Shown here piece after piece: positions 32,807-45,509 of a stretch of DNA of 64,000 nt; within the stretch, counting starts at the first letter, position 1, and the number at the start of each line of letters is the position of its first letter. Below the pieces are notes generated by a model that ran no database searches, was not told the origin of the DNA, and saw only the letters and a program-made list of their open reading frames with translations. The translations under genes and the position numbers were made by a program. The stretch is from Telmatactis stephensoni (taxonomy: Eukaryota > Cnidaria > Anthozoa > Actiniaria > Isophelliidae): contig JALIZF010001609.1 of assembly GCA_029948255.1 (NCBI GenBank), positions 372,001 through 436,000 on the forward strand, in the 5' to 3' direction.

Positions 32807-33769
32807 AGCAATATTACAAACTTTGTTTATATATCTATTTAGCAGCAAATAATAAATAATTATCGGATGAAGTTTTGATGATATCCAAAATTATCAATGC
32901 CTCTCTCTTACTGTGACATTGATATTTCAGAATATCATCAACAAAACCAATTTCAGTCATTCCATTCCCTAGATGACTTTAATAATTTAAAGTAGTTGAA
33001 GACCACAAAGTCATTCCAAAAAGAATTGCAAACGTAATCGACCCTGAAATTTGAAAGCTGAAAGCTAGCGTGAGATCAGGGTCAGAATGAATCACTCGGT
33101 TTGACAGCTCACGTGTTGTAAGTACCCAAGCTAGGGGGGTTAATGTAATTATCATAACCCCCACACAAACCTCACATGTACCGTCGTTCTTACATAACAG
33201 ATTAAGTTGACGCGATTACTTGATTCCTCTATGTAACAATCATATAGAATCTAAACCAATATAGCCATGAGAAAACATAAAAATTAATATTATATTTGCG
33301 ATCTGATATTTCATATTGTACATCATATTATCATCATCGATCATTTCATGTTATACATCATATGATACATCGTCCATCGCAATTGAAAATGAAAATGAAA
33401 AGCGATCCGTTATATATGTAACGTTATAGTTGTAAAATTAAATTTCGAAGTCAGTTCAAATTATCCTTAGATAAAAAATGATCACGCGACTCATAAAAAT
33501 TACGCAAAATGATTGGAAGGTGATGTTCACATAGGCTAAATGTTTACAAATCACACTACAATTTCCAGATATTGCATATATACAGTTCACTAAATTTTCA
33601 CAGTGGCTATCTAGCCGTTGACAGATAGTTAGACCTCTATATACGAGCATGTTTTCTGACAAATTTTCCATATAACAAAGTTTTCTTTCCCGTATTGGGT
33701 GTGAAATTTGATCAAATTTTAAAAGACAAAATAAAATTGCTTTTTATGGCAAAGAAATTTTGTCACGTA
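32807..33769. other. Mostly non-coding; one unexplained hydrophobic frame
   Basis: No gene could be assigned. On the minus strand an open frame spans about 32979-33220 and includes CEVCVGVMIITLTPLAWVL and a second apolar stretch, SGSITFAILFGMTLW. It has no start, splice or homology support, so it is described rather than called. Confidence 0.35.
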
Positions 33770-33933
33770 CAGAGGTGGATTTAGGGGAGGAGTGCAGGGA
33801 GTGTGCACTCCCTCCTGAGACGACTTTGCATTGAGTCCTTTTTTCTTAATATTTTTCCAAAATATCCTCTCGGTAGTTTCCAGTTTATATGATGGTGCAC
33901 CCCCTCCTGAAGATAATCCTGGATCCGCCCCTG
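33770..33933. mobile_element. Short MITE with CAGGGGCGGATCCAGG-type termini
   Basis: The left 'cagaggtggatttagg' and right 'cctggatccgcccctg' are inverted and resemble hAT-type MITE ends common in animals. An 8-bp target duplication could not be recognised. Short frames with GADPGLSSGGG on the minus strand are translations of this element. Confidence 0.65.
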
Positions 33934-34665
33934 ATGTACACATTTTTTTTCGTGTAGATTATTTGTCCAAGAAAATTTGTCAAATCATTCGCTCCCAGGT
34001 CATCAATCGCACGGTCAAGATATAACCAATCTGGATACTTTTTAGTCGCCGCTGTCCCAAAACAGCGCAGACATTAGCAAACGAAACCTCTTCGACCTTC
34101 AAAACGGGCAAATCATTTGTAGAGGAAATTTGGTCAGACGGACATTAAGATTAGCTAACTATAGTCATATTTCTGTAATCAGTGTGTCCACACGTAACGT
34201 GCCTTATCTTTTTCTGGAAAAGGAATGTGTCTTCCGAAAGACAAAACGTTTAATTCAGTGTTTCACAAGAACGACCCTCACAAATGCATGCATAAGACAG
34301 AGGCAGGTTTCCAGAAGTACATTTGGTTGTTTTACTTGCACCTGTAATTGCGTTGCCAGTCAAAAACGCGAAATTAAATTTCTCTTCAAAAAAATAATGT
34401 CTTATTATTTGTATTTGTAAATGGATTATATGTTTAAAGCTTTTAGTAAGATTTTTATGCCATCAGTTGACTTAAAATGATCGATGGTTTGATTTAATTA
34501 TTGTTATTTGTCGATAGTCAAGATAAACACTATCAAATCGATAAACGTATACCAAAGAACTCCGGCTAGAGTTAAGTCTTTTAAGCTGTAAAATCACTAA
34601 AAAGCTTACCGGCAAATCCCTCTTAGCAAAGCTTGTAAACTTTGTTGTATTGACGATTCTTAATT
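33934..34665. other. Non-coding stretch
   Basis: No gene recognised; a 96-residue frame at 34130-34420 has no supporting features. Confidence 0.4.
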
Positions 34666-35115
34666 TTAAGAGGAGAAATTTTTCAATATTGAGCAATATT
34701 GGCTAAAAGTGCCAAAAACTAGCCCCTTGTGCAAGTTTTCATTGAAATTTTTGCTTTGGATTAACACTCAATTTCTATTTTTATCAGTTAGGAATGATCT
34801 GCTAAGATATAATGCTTGTTTAACAGTCTTTTGAATTGTACAAAGTGGTTACCCTGTATTTCATTCAAATTTTACAACTTTCAGGCTGAATGTAAAGAAT
34901 TGTGCGGCAATTCAGCAAAAGAAGGCCTAAAACTAATCTTTAATTCAAATTTTCACTTTGGATTAACACTTTTATCCAACCGTTAATTAAAACCACTTAT
35001 AAACGACCTAAATTTTCTGAAAGTAATAACTTTAGCTTTGTATAGCAGTTATTCTTTACTGAGCTGAATAGTTTTTGTTGCCCAATGCTTGAAAGGGAAA
35101 ATATTTCCCTCTTAA
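34666..35115 (+). mobile_element. TTAA-type element D, copy 3
   Basis: TTAA on both sides, with termini 'gaggagaaat' and 'atatttccctc'. 450 bp and colinear with 38510-38955. Confidence 0.85.
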
Positions 35116-35214
35116 TGCGCATATTAATTTTCAAACGGAGAGGCGGGTATACCCTCATTTATCTGTGGCATAAAGACGAAGCTAAGGCTCTGAACCCTAA
35201 AGCTGCTGTAATTT

Positions 35215-35565
35215 TGGTCAAATTACGCCGACTTAGGACGATATTAGGCGATTAATTTAAGCAAAAATTGGCCAAAAAGTCGATTGAACTTAGCGTGACT
35301 TTGGACGATTTAAGGTGACTTTGTGCGGTTAAGGTGACTTTTTGCTACTTAAGGCGACTTTAGGGCCGGAGAGGGCCGAAGGGTTGAGCTTTTCGGAGAC
35401 GTACTTGAGTCATGGCGATTTAAGCAAAAATTGGTCAAAACGTCGATGAGACTTAAGGCGACTTTGTGTGGTTTAAGGCAACTTTGTGCGCTTTGAGGCA
35501 ACTCTGTGCGATTTAAAGGCGACTTTGTGCGACTTAAGGCGACTTTAGGGCCGGGAGTAGTTCTG
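35215..35565 (+). repeat. Degenerate tandem repeat of TTAAGGCGACTTTGTGCGA units
   Basis: Units of roughly 18-20 bases, with a longer-period duplication containing 'gcaaaaattgg' and 'tttagggccgg' at each end. No ORF. Confidence 0.8.
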
Positions 35566-38509
35566 GGCTATTCCCGCTTTGTCCATTGAAAAATAAATAA
35601 ATATGCGCATTAATATTAAGAATCGTCAATTCTAGGGCATTTCAAGTACTATTTTAGGCTGCAAATGGACTACAAACTCCCTCATCCTTTTATAAATCAT
35701 TTCCCGTACATTTCCGCACGTTTTTGACATATTTTAGTCCATTTTCTACCATTTCTACTTCTCTTGTAGCATAACGACGCCACATCTTCCGCCAGCTTTA
35801 AAGAGCACAGTCCATTTACCGTAATGGTTCCTGAATTAACTGTTTTATTACGTGTTTGTTTAAACTTGTCTTGAGTAGAATACTGACAGTTATAAAAACA
35901 CTTAATTTAAGACAAAATTTTAATTGTTAGAAAGACGGTTTGCTGGCTTCTCCTTAGTTTGCAGCATTTGCGAAATCCGACTGCATGGGATCGATTTAAT
36001 CCACCTCCGGAGTAAGCAGTGCATTTCTAAATTAAAGTGAACGAAAAAACTAGAAGCGATTTGGATCATGGAAAGGGGAATTTTCCCCACCGATTCAATA
36101 TTCAAAGTCAACGTTTACGGTGCTGCAGTAGTTTAAATGTGACCTCGGGGAGAAGTTTAAAAATATATTAATTATAAAACTGTTAACCTATAAATAACAT
36201 CATTTTATGTATAAATTAGAGGCGTTATCAGGATAGCCTACATCTCTACTGCATGGTCCTTACACTTGGTCATCGTGCATTATATGCCTACAACCTTAGT
36301 ATTCTGAAACTAAGTTTACTGCTCGAGGAACCTTTCTGCACTTGTTCTTAGGTATGTCACGATAGACAAAAGGGTTTATTCGGGCCAACTAAAAACTCGT
36401 TTCAAACTATAACACAAAAAATAATTAATATTCACTCTCTAGTCTACATTTTTCTCTAAAGTGTTGAGTAATTGTCTTTAAAAATTCTGCATCAAAGGTG
36501 AGTTATCACAACTAGTACATTGTACTGGAGAGCCCGGGTTCGGTACATGAGTCGTGCACATTAGAATGAGCTTTACAGCTAGCGGTGTTTATCACTTGAA
36601 ATGATATGGGTGTCGAGATCAACGGAATTCTCGTAACCGTAAATTAACCACTATTAAATATATAGTCATATTCACCCTTTGAGGTATTTTGGTGCTTAAA
36701 AGCATTTTGGCTCCATCGTGGTTACTGGGTTAACTCCATACTAATCCCGATAGTTTTGAAATCTGTAATTTTTTTGTCTTTATTTTTTTTTATCTTTAAT
36801 TTTTTGCTCCATATAAGCTTCTTGTCTACATTAAACGGCATTATTCTTTTGTAAAACGCTATTTTTGTGTGGACAGCAAAAACGGATATCCGTAAAATCT
36901 ATAACAATGGAAGTCGTCTGAAACATCAGACACTTTCACAGGGGTGAACTATGGTTTGTCGCTCTGAAATAGCTAAGACTGAAACGTCTTTTTTTAGTTT
37001 GAATTTTGGTTTTCATATGTCGTTTTTCTACGGTCATTGCAAAATGCTAACTTTTTCTGAATACTAACTGAGGAATACTAGCTTTCATAATTTTTACTTC
37101 TATTAAAAAACACGCCTTTAAATCATCCAGAAACATACACTTGTCTACGTATGTAATAAAAACAAAAAACGCTTATTTTCGACTGATGTTCTATTTTCAC
37201 AGCAACATCAGGAAGTTACATTGCATCTTGGCATCTATGACAAAGATATCGACGTAATTTTTAATGTTTTCGTTTTACTCTTCCATTCACCTGAACCGGC
37301 AGGCATGCTTCTTTGTTCGGGCGTGATGTCGTCATCTCATTGTTTAAGCAAAGAATTGAATTCGCTTTTCATCGGTTGGATATCGTAGGTGTATTCGATA
37401 AACTTCTCTTGTTAAGTTAAATAGAGTGTAATGGGATTAATTCGAGATAATCAAACAGCTTGAAGATATGATCAATGATTACAGATTTCAAAAGATTAGC
37501 TCGAGTACATCACTATAGTACATGTGAAATAGTCACTATAGGTTTAAACACACGTGGGTATCTTCAAGAAATATTAAGGTAAAATTCGGATTAAAAAAAA
37601 AAAAAAAAAGAAAAAAAAAAAGGAAAAAAAAAAAAAAAAAAAGAAGAAGATTGACGATTAAACTAGACTAATAGTTCTGTTAATGGAAAAACCTCTTGCT
37701 ACGTTTTTTTTGCAATTTCCGATCCGTTTAGTGTAAAAGTAATGAAGTATAGTCCATCATAAACCCAATATAAACCAAAGAATCGACTATTACGTGCTTG
37801 AACACAATTTACCGGTTTTTGTGTCTATTGCTCGAGCCAGATTTGCGTTTTGAAAAACATGACCAAAAATTGCGTCTTTATTCACCGATACGTTCATTTA
37901 TAGCTGATTTATTACTGTGAATAACGTGGAATAACTTTTAAAGATAGCAAAATCTGGGAAGATTTTCATTAGATTTTTATTTTCATGCAACTTTAATTGT
38001 TATAAGCTGCTAATTTATTGACTATCTCGTGCAACTATGCGTTCTAAAATTTTCACCTCTTATATAAATTTATTAATTGCCAGTAGACTACTTAAGTGTT
38101 TCAGAAAATGGTGGCAAGTGCGCGTAAAGTGATAGTGGCAAACTCTTTCAGTGCGCTAAACAATTAAACTAAAAAAAGGAAAAAAAAAAACCTAGAAGCA
38201 AAAGGGAATGAATGAATCCCTTCGGTAGAATTTACACTTACAGACACTGACGGTGGTTTTGTAAGCCATATTGGCCAAATAGATGCTCGTTTTAGGCTCC
38301 AGATATGTTGAGTCTTAGTGCAATTTTAATGACAGATTCCTCAATGAAAAACTCTTATGCATGAGCAATTTTCTATTACAAATTTTTTAGTGAGAAATCC
38401 ATTTGTCATATTAACTGATTTGGTCAACTTTTCCCATCCATAAAAGAGCAAAGTTAAAAAATATTTGTCGTAGGAATTTTTCTTGTGAAGAGTGACGTAC
38501 CTTTAGGTT
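35566..38509. other. Gene-free AT-rich stretch
   Basis: No gene or repeat family recognised. A (A)n/(AAG)n tract lies at 37591-37651. Confidence 0.5.
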
Positions 38510-38955
38510 TTAAGAGGAGATTTTTTTCCATGGCGAGCAATAATGGTGAAAAGCGCCAAAAACTAGACCTTCGTGCGAGTTTTAATCCAAATTTTCGCGG
38601 TTCTGCATTAACACTCAAATCCTTTTTCTACTAGTTAAAAACTGATGTACCAAGATAAAACACCTGTTTAAAACGATTTCTTGAATTGTACGTATGAGAC
38701 ATTTTCTTGAAGTTGTGTTGGGATTAAGCTTTTTCAAGCTGAATATAAAGAAAACATATAACAATTGAGCAAATGAAGGCCTAAATTCAAATTTTCGCTT
38801 TGGATTAACATTTTGATACAACTTTCATCGGCCAAAACTACTTACAAGCAACTTAAACTTTCTGACAGAAATGATTTTAGTTTTGTACAACAGCTATTCT
38901 TCAACTTAGGAGTTTTTGTTGTTCACTGCTCGAACTTGAAAATATCCCCTCTTAA
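38510..38955 (+). mobile_element. TTAA-type element D, copy 2
   Basis: TTAA on both sides, with termini 'gaggagattttttt' and 'aaaatatcccctc'. 446 bp. Confidence 0.88.
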
Positions 38956-41340
38956 AAAACTAACTAAAACATGTAAAACTGATGACATTCATTTAGTATT
39001 CTAATGAATTACAAACTGATCATTCAAAAAATTGTGAAAAACAAAACAATCTTGAGCTTTTTTATCTTACCTGCGTTTGTTTCGCATAAAAAGAATTGTC
39101 ACCTCAGTAATGGCCGATATACGCCTCATTCGCATTAAAGTGAAAATACTTGAAGCTAAATTTCAAATGATAAGTAAACTTTGAATCAAAACTCTTAATG
39201 GTAGCGTTTGCCTCTACCATGGAAAAATGATAATATGCAGAAAAGTTATGTATTCATCATTCTCGTCGTTGTCAATATTGTTGTTGATTTTTTTGTCGAT
39301 ATTTCTTTCGTCAATTGACCCTCATTTGTCTATTGACTTGATAGTCACTCAGTTTGCGCATTTCAAAATTGAATATAGTCATTTTTTCTCATTCATTGAC
39401 TCACCCATCCATCTATCTATCCATTTTTTCATACATTCAATTAATTCATTTATTCATTCATTTATTCATTCGCTTCCTCATTCCTACGAACGCTGGTTTG
39501 TTTATCAATTAGTCTATTGATATATCTTCATATTTCTCTCTTTTTCGTTTGTATATATACATTTATATCATTAAATATCAGTTTCAGTTTGTGTTTAACT
39601 GTTTATCTATCGTTTATGATAATATATTAATCAGAAATCCTCTAAATTATTAGCTGATTTTGCTAATTTATATAAACTTATTTTCAATGCACTAGCTCTA
39701 GAGCTGCGACATTTTGAACCTTGCTATCTAGTAGAAGTTCAGTTCAGTTAGCAATAACTGAATATATTTCAGTTTCTTGTTGATAGAGACTGATGAATGG
39801 CTCAGTTTAGATCATTTAGATAGCCTCCAACTCAAGGACTCTTTAATCAACAATTAATGCTTTGCCTGGGGTGACATTTCAAAACGGCTTTCAAAATTGT
39901 CGCCATAGACAGTTTACAAATCAATTAGAAAACTTCACAAGAGTTTGTTCATCTGTAATTCAGAAGGAATTTCTTACGGCGTGGTCTACTGTTTACTGAG
40001 CTTGAGAGCACAACTGGCTTGTTAGATGATTTCTGTATACAAGAAATTGCTGTCCCCTGGAGCAAAAATAGCAGAGATGGTGTCTAAAGACAGTACATAG
40101 CATACGGAAGTTTCTTAGATATTCCAGGAGGTTCAAAAGATACAGATGTACTCGCAATATTCTAATTTAAGGGGACGCGCTTTGTATTGAATGGCCTGAA
40201 TTAAGCAGATTTTAATTTTGGTGAAAAACTAACATTTGTAAGTTATTGCTCTTACTTTTATTTGTTCTTCATGGTAGAGCTTGATTTACAGAGATATCAT
40301 GCAAATTTATGTATCGTTTTTCCAAAATTGTTCTCTTACGACTGCAGAAACTTTTTTCCACTCATTTTTCGTTTCCGAAAACCTTAAAAGCAAAAGCAAA
40401 ACTCAAAAACATACAGAAAAAATATTCTATAATGTAATGTGGCTGTATAAAGGTGTGTGTGTGCGTTTTTTCTTTTTCCTTTTTTTTTCTTTCTTTCTAT
40501 ATCTATTTTCTTTTTTGTCAGTTAATGTGTTCTTAGTTAATCTTAAAACGGGTGAAATGTAATCCACATGGATAAACATAAACAAGAGAACCATCAGTAC
40601 AATTTACTAGATTATGACCACTGATACACGCTATTTCCCGTCAAAAATCCCAGTCTGGAAATTGCCAGTTTGAGTAAGTGAAATGAATATCCTTTAATAG
40701 CGAATCAGCGTAGGTGGAAAAGGTTCACTCGTACAAAGAAGGAAATGGACAGATTATCGCTATAAGCAACTTCATGCACTTTTCATTTTCGTCATAGCGT
40801 TCACTTTCAATCTCTAGTCCAAATTCTACGTCTATGAAAGCTGATTCAGCGTAGTCGAGAAGAAGATAAAAGCAAAGGCGGTTCAGGGCCTGCCTAGCAA
40901 TTTCTAGTTTTCGAATTTTCTATATTACTCTTCAGTGACGTATCCGGGGCCAGCTGAAAAGTGGAACGAGATTAATTAAATTCGTAGAAGCGCGTCAGGC
41001 ACGGGTTGAACCAAATCAAGTAGAAATCAAACAATAAAACAGGAGTTCCGGAAAAGAAAGCTTTGTTTTCTGTTAATGATACTACATAAGATTATGAATC
41101 AATAACCGACAATACCTCCTACACCAAAGGGAGGCGCTAGGAACAAGGGAGCTTTCGCGGACCGGGTAAACGACAATTTTTTAATGTTTACATTGTGAGC
41201 GATTTGTTATTTGATTTGGAAGAATAAAAGCATCGGTTTTGGCGTCTTGACCAATTATACTCAAAGAACTATACAGGACGCAGAGAATTCGACACATAGA
41301 AAGCTGATTCGCTGTTTAGTTGAAGATTTTTGACGTGGCG
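38956..41340. other. Gene-free AT-rich stretch
   Basis: No gene recognised. A (ATTC)n-like run occurs at 39400-39480. Confidence 0.5.
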
Positions 41341-41356
41341 TGGAAGCTTGTTAAAG

Positions 41357-41364
41357 TATAAAAG
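41357..41364 (+). promoter_or_regulatory. TATA box (tataaaag) upstream of neuropeptide gene
   Basis: A consensus TATAAAAG, with a plausible transcription start about 28 bases downstream (near 41385) and a leader exon ending in a strong donor at 41494. It is assigned to the neuropeptide gene because that is the next plus-strand exon with a matching acceptor. The assignment is an inference. Confidence 0.45.
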
Positions 41365-41384
41365 TCTAGTTAGTTGAGAGAGTT

Positions 41385-41494
41385 ACACATCAACTCTCTG
41401 CACGAGGCAAGACAATTAAGCGGATCTGTTCAGCAGAGAGAAGAGACTGTCAGCTTAGCAGTGTAGAACACACCAAAAGAATTCATCCTAACAG
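41385..41494 (+). other. Candidate 5' untranslated exon of neuropeptide gene
   Basis: About 110 bases between the TATA box and the donor aacag|gtaaga, with no ATG. If spliced to the acceptor at 44435, it gives a leader followed by the precursor ATG nine bases into the coding exon. A 2.9-kb intron would result. Confidence 0.4.
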
Positions 41495-44184
41495 GTAAGA
41501 GAAACTAGATTCTTCGTTGAAGCGCAGTTTTCCTTTCACAAATTGGAAGTACATCAAGAAAAATATATATTGATTTTTCTTTCGAGTGCCTTTTTTAAAG
41601 CCTTTACTCTTTGCACTATTTTTTCAGTTTTTCTTTTTAATTTTTCTCCTCCAATTTCGGGCAATCCAAGCTCTCGTTATTGTAAATTTTGCTTGAACAT
41701 TAAACCGACTCCGGCCAAAAAAATAATTTACTTGTTCAGTTTTGTTATTAAAGCAGAAATATTGTCAACTGTCCATTACAAAATTCTAACCCGAATTGCA
41801 AAAAGAGTGAATAGAGGACAAATCCTTGTTCAGTGGATATTTTTTGGCTAACAGCTCCGTTTAAGTTTATATTTTCTCCACTGAAGGAGAATTCATCCAA
41901 CAGATAACACATATCCTATATAAAAGGGGCATGGTCAATGAGATTAATGGAATACCTCGATTTTACATATGATAAGATTTTTTTATATTATCACTTTTTA
42001 ATATCAGAATGTTAACTAATTCGTAATAACATTTTAGTTTTTATACATTAACTTAATTTTTCATAAACAAATCAGTTGAATTAATTTAATTATTCGAGTT
42101 TTATCTGAAAATGAATTACATTAAACTTTATTCATTCAAGTCTTAGTGCAAAACAACTGAAGCGACAGGATTCATAATCTTTACCCGCAGAAATTGATTT
42201 TAAGTTAATGAATGGAATTATCACTCGGAAAGATGTTAGTAATAAATGTATTCTTCATCGAATGTGATTTTAAGTTGTTGGGCAATTTTTGTTCTCGGTG
42301 TTTTGACCTTTAATTTCCTGGGCCTCGCAGGATTTCTTTCTGATTGTAGCAAGTACGTTTTTCCAAATAATTCAGTTAATTGAATGATAGACAGCATTCA
42401 AGTGGCTTCTCTTAAGCAAACAATCACAGGTAAAAAGCTGTTTGCGAAAACTAGACTGAAAAAGGAAAAAGAAAAAACGAGCAAAAAGAAAGACAATAAA
42501 TGGAAGGGAAAGATAATGTTTTTTTTAAGAAGACAATCTTATTTACTCTGCGACTGTAAAAGCTATTTACAATTAAGAAGAAATTGCAACAAAAATTAAA
42601 CGTTCACCGCCAATAGTTGGTCTTCCATACACATTTCCTGTTCTGAGGCCTTACAATAGATTATTTACAAGCATCTGCTAAAGGTGGGAGCTAAGATTCG
42701 GAGTTCTTTTCAAACGACTTCAAAAGCAACTCACTTTATAGGCAAAATAAATGCCTTATTGCTCCCAAGTCCACGTCATTGAGCATGTTATTTAGACGTG
42801 AGATTGGTAAAAGGGTCGAGCCAACGAGCTCCTGTTTGTGATGATACAATGGAAGAGAGCACATTGGTGAGGGAAGCTTTGAAGACCTAAGATAGATTTG
42901 AAGTTTGAGCCGAAGAAAGGAAAAAGAAAGAAAAGCTAATGTGATTTAAATAACCTAGAACTAAAATACAATGAAAATTAAAGATGGGCAGTGTTATTTG
43001 TTGAAAGTATATGCCATTCTAGAGTTATCGTTGAAGGATTTGCGCTGGAGCTAAGGAAAATGAACGAGAAATGAGTGAATGAACGAATTGTTGGATGAAT
43101 AGAGGGATAGATAGGTAGAATGGATGGACGGACGGATGGATGATGGATGGCGAATAAGTCATTTAACCAAATGAAATATAAATGAATGAATTATCAATCA
43201 AAATTATTTTGTTAAAACACAGACTCTTATCAAATTAAAGGGCTCCATCAGTTCTTTTGTTGATCAATCAATAACTTTTTTGTCTTCTCGACTTTTCTTT
43301 TATGTTCCAAGCAATTAAATTAAGCGCTGATTTTTTCCTTTCTTCTAATTTGTTTGTGTATTTGACAAAACGTTTAAGTTCATTACGGCGGATGTTTTGC
43401 TTTGAAAAACGTTCCATTAAGATTCTAGCTTCCTTTCTTTCGATGATTCAACTCTGAAGTGATATAACGTAGTTGTGCTAAACGTTCAATGAATGTAATT
43501 CTGTGTTGTCTCAAGTGTCATTCATTCTAACTTTCCTTACTTCATCCGCCTTCATGAAGTCTTTAATGTTCCGCTGCATGCAATTCAGTAAAAAGTAATT
43601 CTATAAATATCTATTTAACAACAGTTTAGTAGTGTTTCACCTAAGGCGTTGGGTGGTGGGTCGACAGAATGTTTGTTGTACCGAGGTGATGATCCTTATT
43701 TTCAGTTAGGGAGGAGGGGGGGGGGGGGGGGGGGGAGAAGTGTACGCCCTGGTTCCTGAGGTGGGTCAGAGTAAGAACTTGGGGGAGGGGGGGGGGGAGG
43801 GATAGATGTGTCCGAGTAAGAACCAGGGGGAGTAAGAACTAGGGGGAAGGGGGTGGGGGAAAGGTTGAACAAAAGGGCTGAAATATTCACCAAAGTTTAC
43901 CCTCCACTCCCTCACCCCTATGCTTACGTACCAATGAGAGGGGTGGGAGTTATTTTCAGAACAATGTTTGAGCTTATAGTCCATACCTTATACCAAAGGA
44001 TACAAGTATTTACCTAGGTTTACGCCCCTACACCCTTCCCTTTCCCTATAGCTACTGGGGAGGAAGAGGGTGGGGATGGGGTGGGAGGTTATGAGTTAAA
44101 TTCTAATGATAAAGGCGTATTGAATGCATTGTACAATCTCTTATAATAACTTACATGTACCTACCCCGATGGTATACAAATGAA

Positions 44185-44218
<34 letters not shown>

Positions 44219-44435
44219 ATGTACATTTCGTTAAGATACAATCGACTACACGGCAATGATTATTGCAATTGTAAAGTACCAACCGAATGTCAGTAATCTG
44301 TGTTTTTTGGGGAAATCTCAAGAATTTCACTGTTTCCGCAAACTAACAGAAACGAGAAAACGAACGAATAAACAGCTAGACGAACGAATTAAAAATACTT
44401 TCTTTAATTTAACATTGTTGCTCATTATTTTTCAG
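41495..44435 (+). other. Candidate intron of neuropeptide gene
   Basis: It contains a GATG-like repeat (43060-43150), a G-rich polypurine tract (43708-43870) and a (GAT)n run (44183-44217). No other gene recognised. Confidence 0.4.
43708..43870 (+). repeat. G-rich tract with a run of about 20 G
   Basis: Contains an unbroken guanine run at about 43716-43734, a second at 43788-43797 and several GGGGGA units, so G-quadruplex formation is likely. The complementary strand gives poly-Pro frames, which are artefacts. Confidence 0.9.
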
Positions 44436-44444
44436 ACTGTCAAT

Positions 44445-44930
44445 ATGATTATAAAAGTTTTTCTAGTCCTTCTTGGGGCAATAGCTGTTTGTAAACCAGA
44501 TCTTATGTCAAAGGACAGTAGAGTAGCCAGATCAATGTCCAGTTTTGCCAATAAATGTCCCCCAGGCCTTTGGTGCGGTAAAAAGCGTTCAGTGACTGAA
44601 ACAGGAAAATTAGAAGAAGCTTTTCCCAAATCTATAGACGAAAAATTATCGATGTCCAATTTTGCTGCAAAGTGTCCTCCTGGTTTGTGGTGTGGAAAAA
44701 GAAAGAGAGAAGCTCCAGCGGTAGAGACGGAGGCCGAACAACTGATGAAAACCCCCGAAAATTCCTTCCCTCAAGAAAGCATTCAAGGCCAACAGCAATC
44801 CCCTGTAAATCCCAAATTAGTTCGCCGCTTTATGGAAGTGTGTCCCCCCGGTCTGTGGTGCGGAAAGAAGAGAAGCCTTAAATCAAAATTTGCCACCAAC
44901 TGTCCCCCCGGATTATGGTGCGGCAAATAG
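44445..44930 (+). CDS. Neuropeptide precursor with four CPPGLWC-amide copies
   Basis: 161-residue prepropeptide. The ATG at 44445 follows an acceptor (tttttcag|ACTGTCAAT) and starts a signal peptide (MIIKVFLVLLGAIAVC). An open frame reaches further upstream to 44256, but that part would be intronic and lacks a signal peptide. Four copies of CPPGLWC-G follow at residues 38-45, 77-84, 133-140 and 153-160, the first three before KKR or KRKR and the last before a terminal K. Glycine then basic residues is the standard signal for C-terminal amidation and prohormone cleavage. Each peptide would carry a seven-residue Cys-Cys loop around PPGLW. PPGLW-amide ends are characteristic of cnidarian GLWamides, which act in neurons and in larval settlement. 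The spacers are acidic. AATAAA at 45144. Confidence 0.9.
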   Translation: MIIKVFLVLLGAIAVCKPDLMSKDSRVARSMSSFANKCPPGLWCGKKRSVTETGKLEEAFPKSIDEKLSMSNFAAKCPPGLWCGKRKREAPAVETEAEQLMKTPENSFPQESIQGQQQSPVNPKLVRRFMEVCPPGLWCGKKRSLKSKFATNCPPGLWCGK

Positions 44931-45143
44931 ACTCAATAGTGTCACAAATGTCTAGAAAATAATTCAATTGATAAAAGCGGAAGGATAATTGATTAAATGA
45001 TGGTTGGCTAAAAATCAGGTGTAGCAAGTGGAAGTTCTCAAATGACTGGGTGATGAAGAAGTGTTTAAATTGAGTGCTGAGAAATGTTTTATTGTGACCT
45101 CAAACATGTGTGATAGAAAATGATATTTTAGAAACCAGAAATT

Positions 45144-45149
45144 AATAAA
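45144..45149 (+). terminator. Polyadenylation signal of neuropeptide gene
   Basis: AATAAA, 214 bases after the stop codon. It fits a short 3' untranslated region. Confidence 0.55.
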
Positions 45150-45199
45150 CATATGCACTCATAAAAAGCGGATGTCTTTTCAGATGTCGTTGGACAAAT

Positions 45200-45509
45200 A
45201 TAGGGGAGTCTATACCACCACTTTAACCCTGTTCCTCTCACTTACTTTTCTTTCGTTTTCTCTTTATTCACACTTTTCCTTTCTCTTACCCTTTTTTCGT
45301 TTAGTTTTCTTCTTTCCTTTTTCTTTCATTCAGCTTTTCTTTTCTTTTATCTCTTCTAGTTCTTTCCTTTTCTTATTCTCTTAGTTCTTTTTCGTTTCTT
45401 TTCTTTTCTATTCCGTTCTTATTTCTTTTCATTTCTTTTCTCATCAGTTTTGTTCTATTTCTATTCTTTTCTTTTCCTTTCTGTCCTTTTCTTGTCTACT
45501 CTTCTTCCA
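45200..45509. repeat. Pyrimidine-rich (TTTTC)n-like stretch
   Basis: About 300 bases of T/C-rich low-complexity sequence between the neuropeptide gene and element G. Confidence 0.8.

Noticed and set aside
32979..33220. Hydrophobic minus-strand frame (possible membrane protein exon)
   Set aside because: Two apolar stretches but no start codon context, no clear splice sites and no recognisable family; left as an observation only.
33719..33943. Frame with GADPGLSSGGG on the minus strand
   Set aside because: Translation of a short MITE; this peptide is a common annotation artefact in animal genomes.
44256..44444. Upstream extension of the neuropeptide frame
   Set aside because: It precedes a clear splice acceptor and would put 63 residues before the signal peptide; the ATG at 44445 gives a normal precursor.
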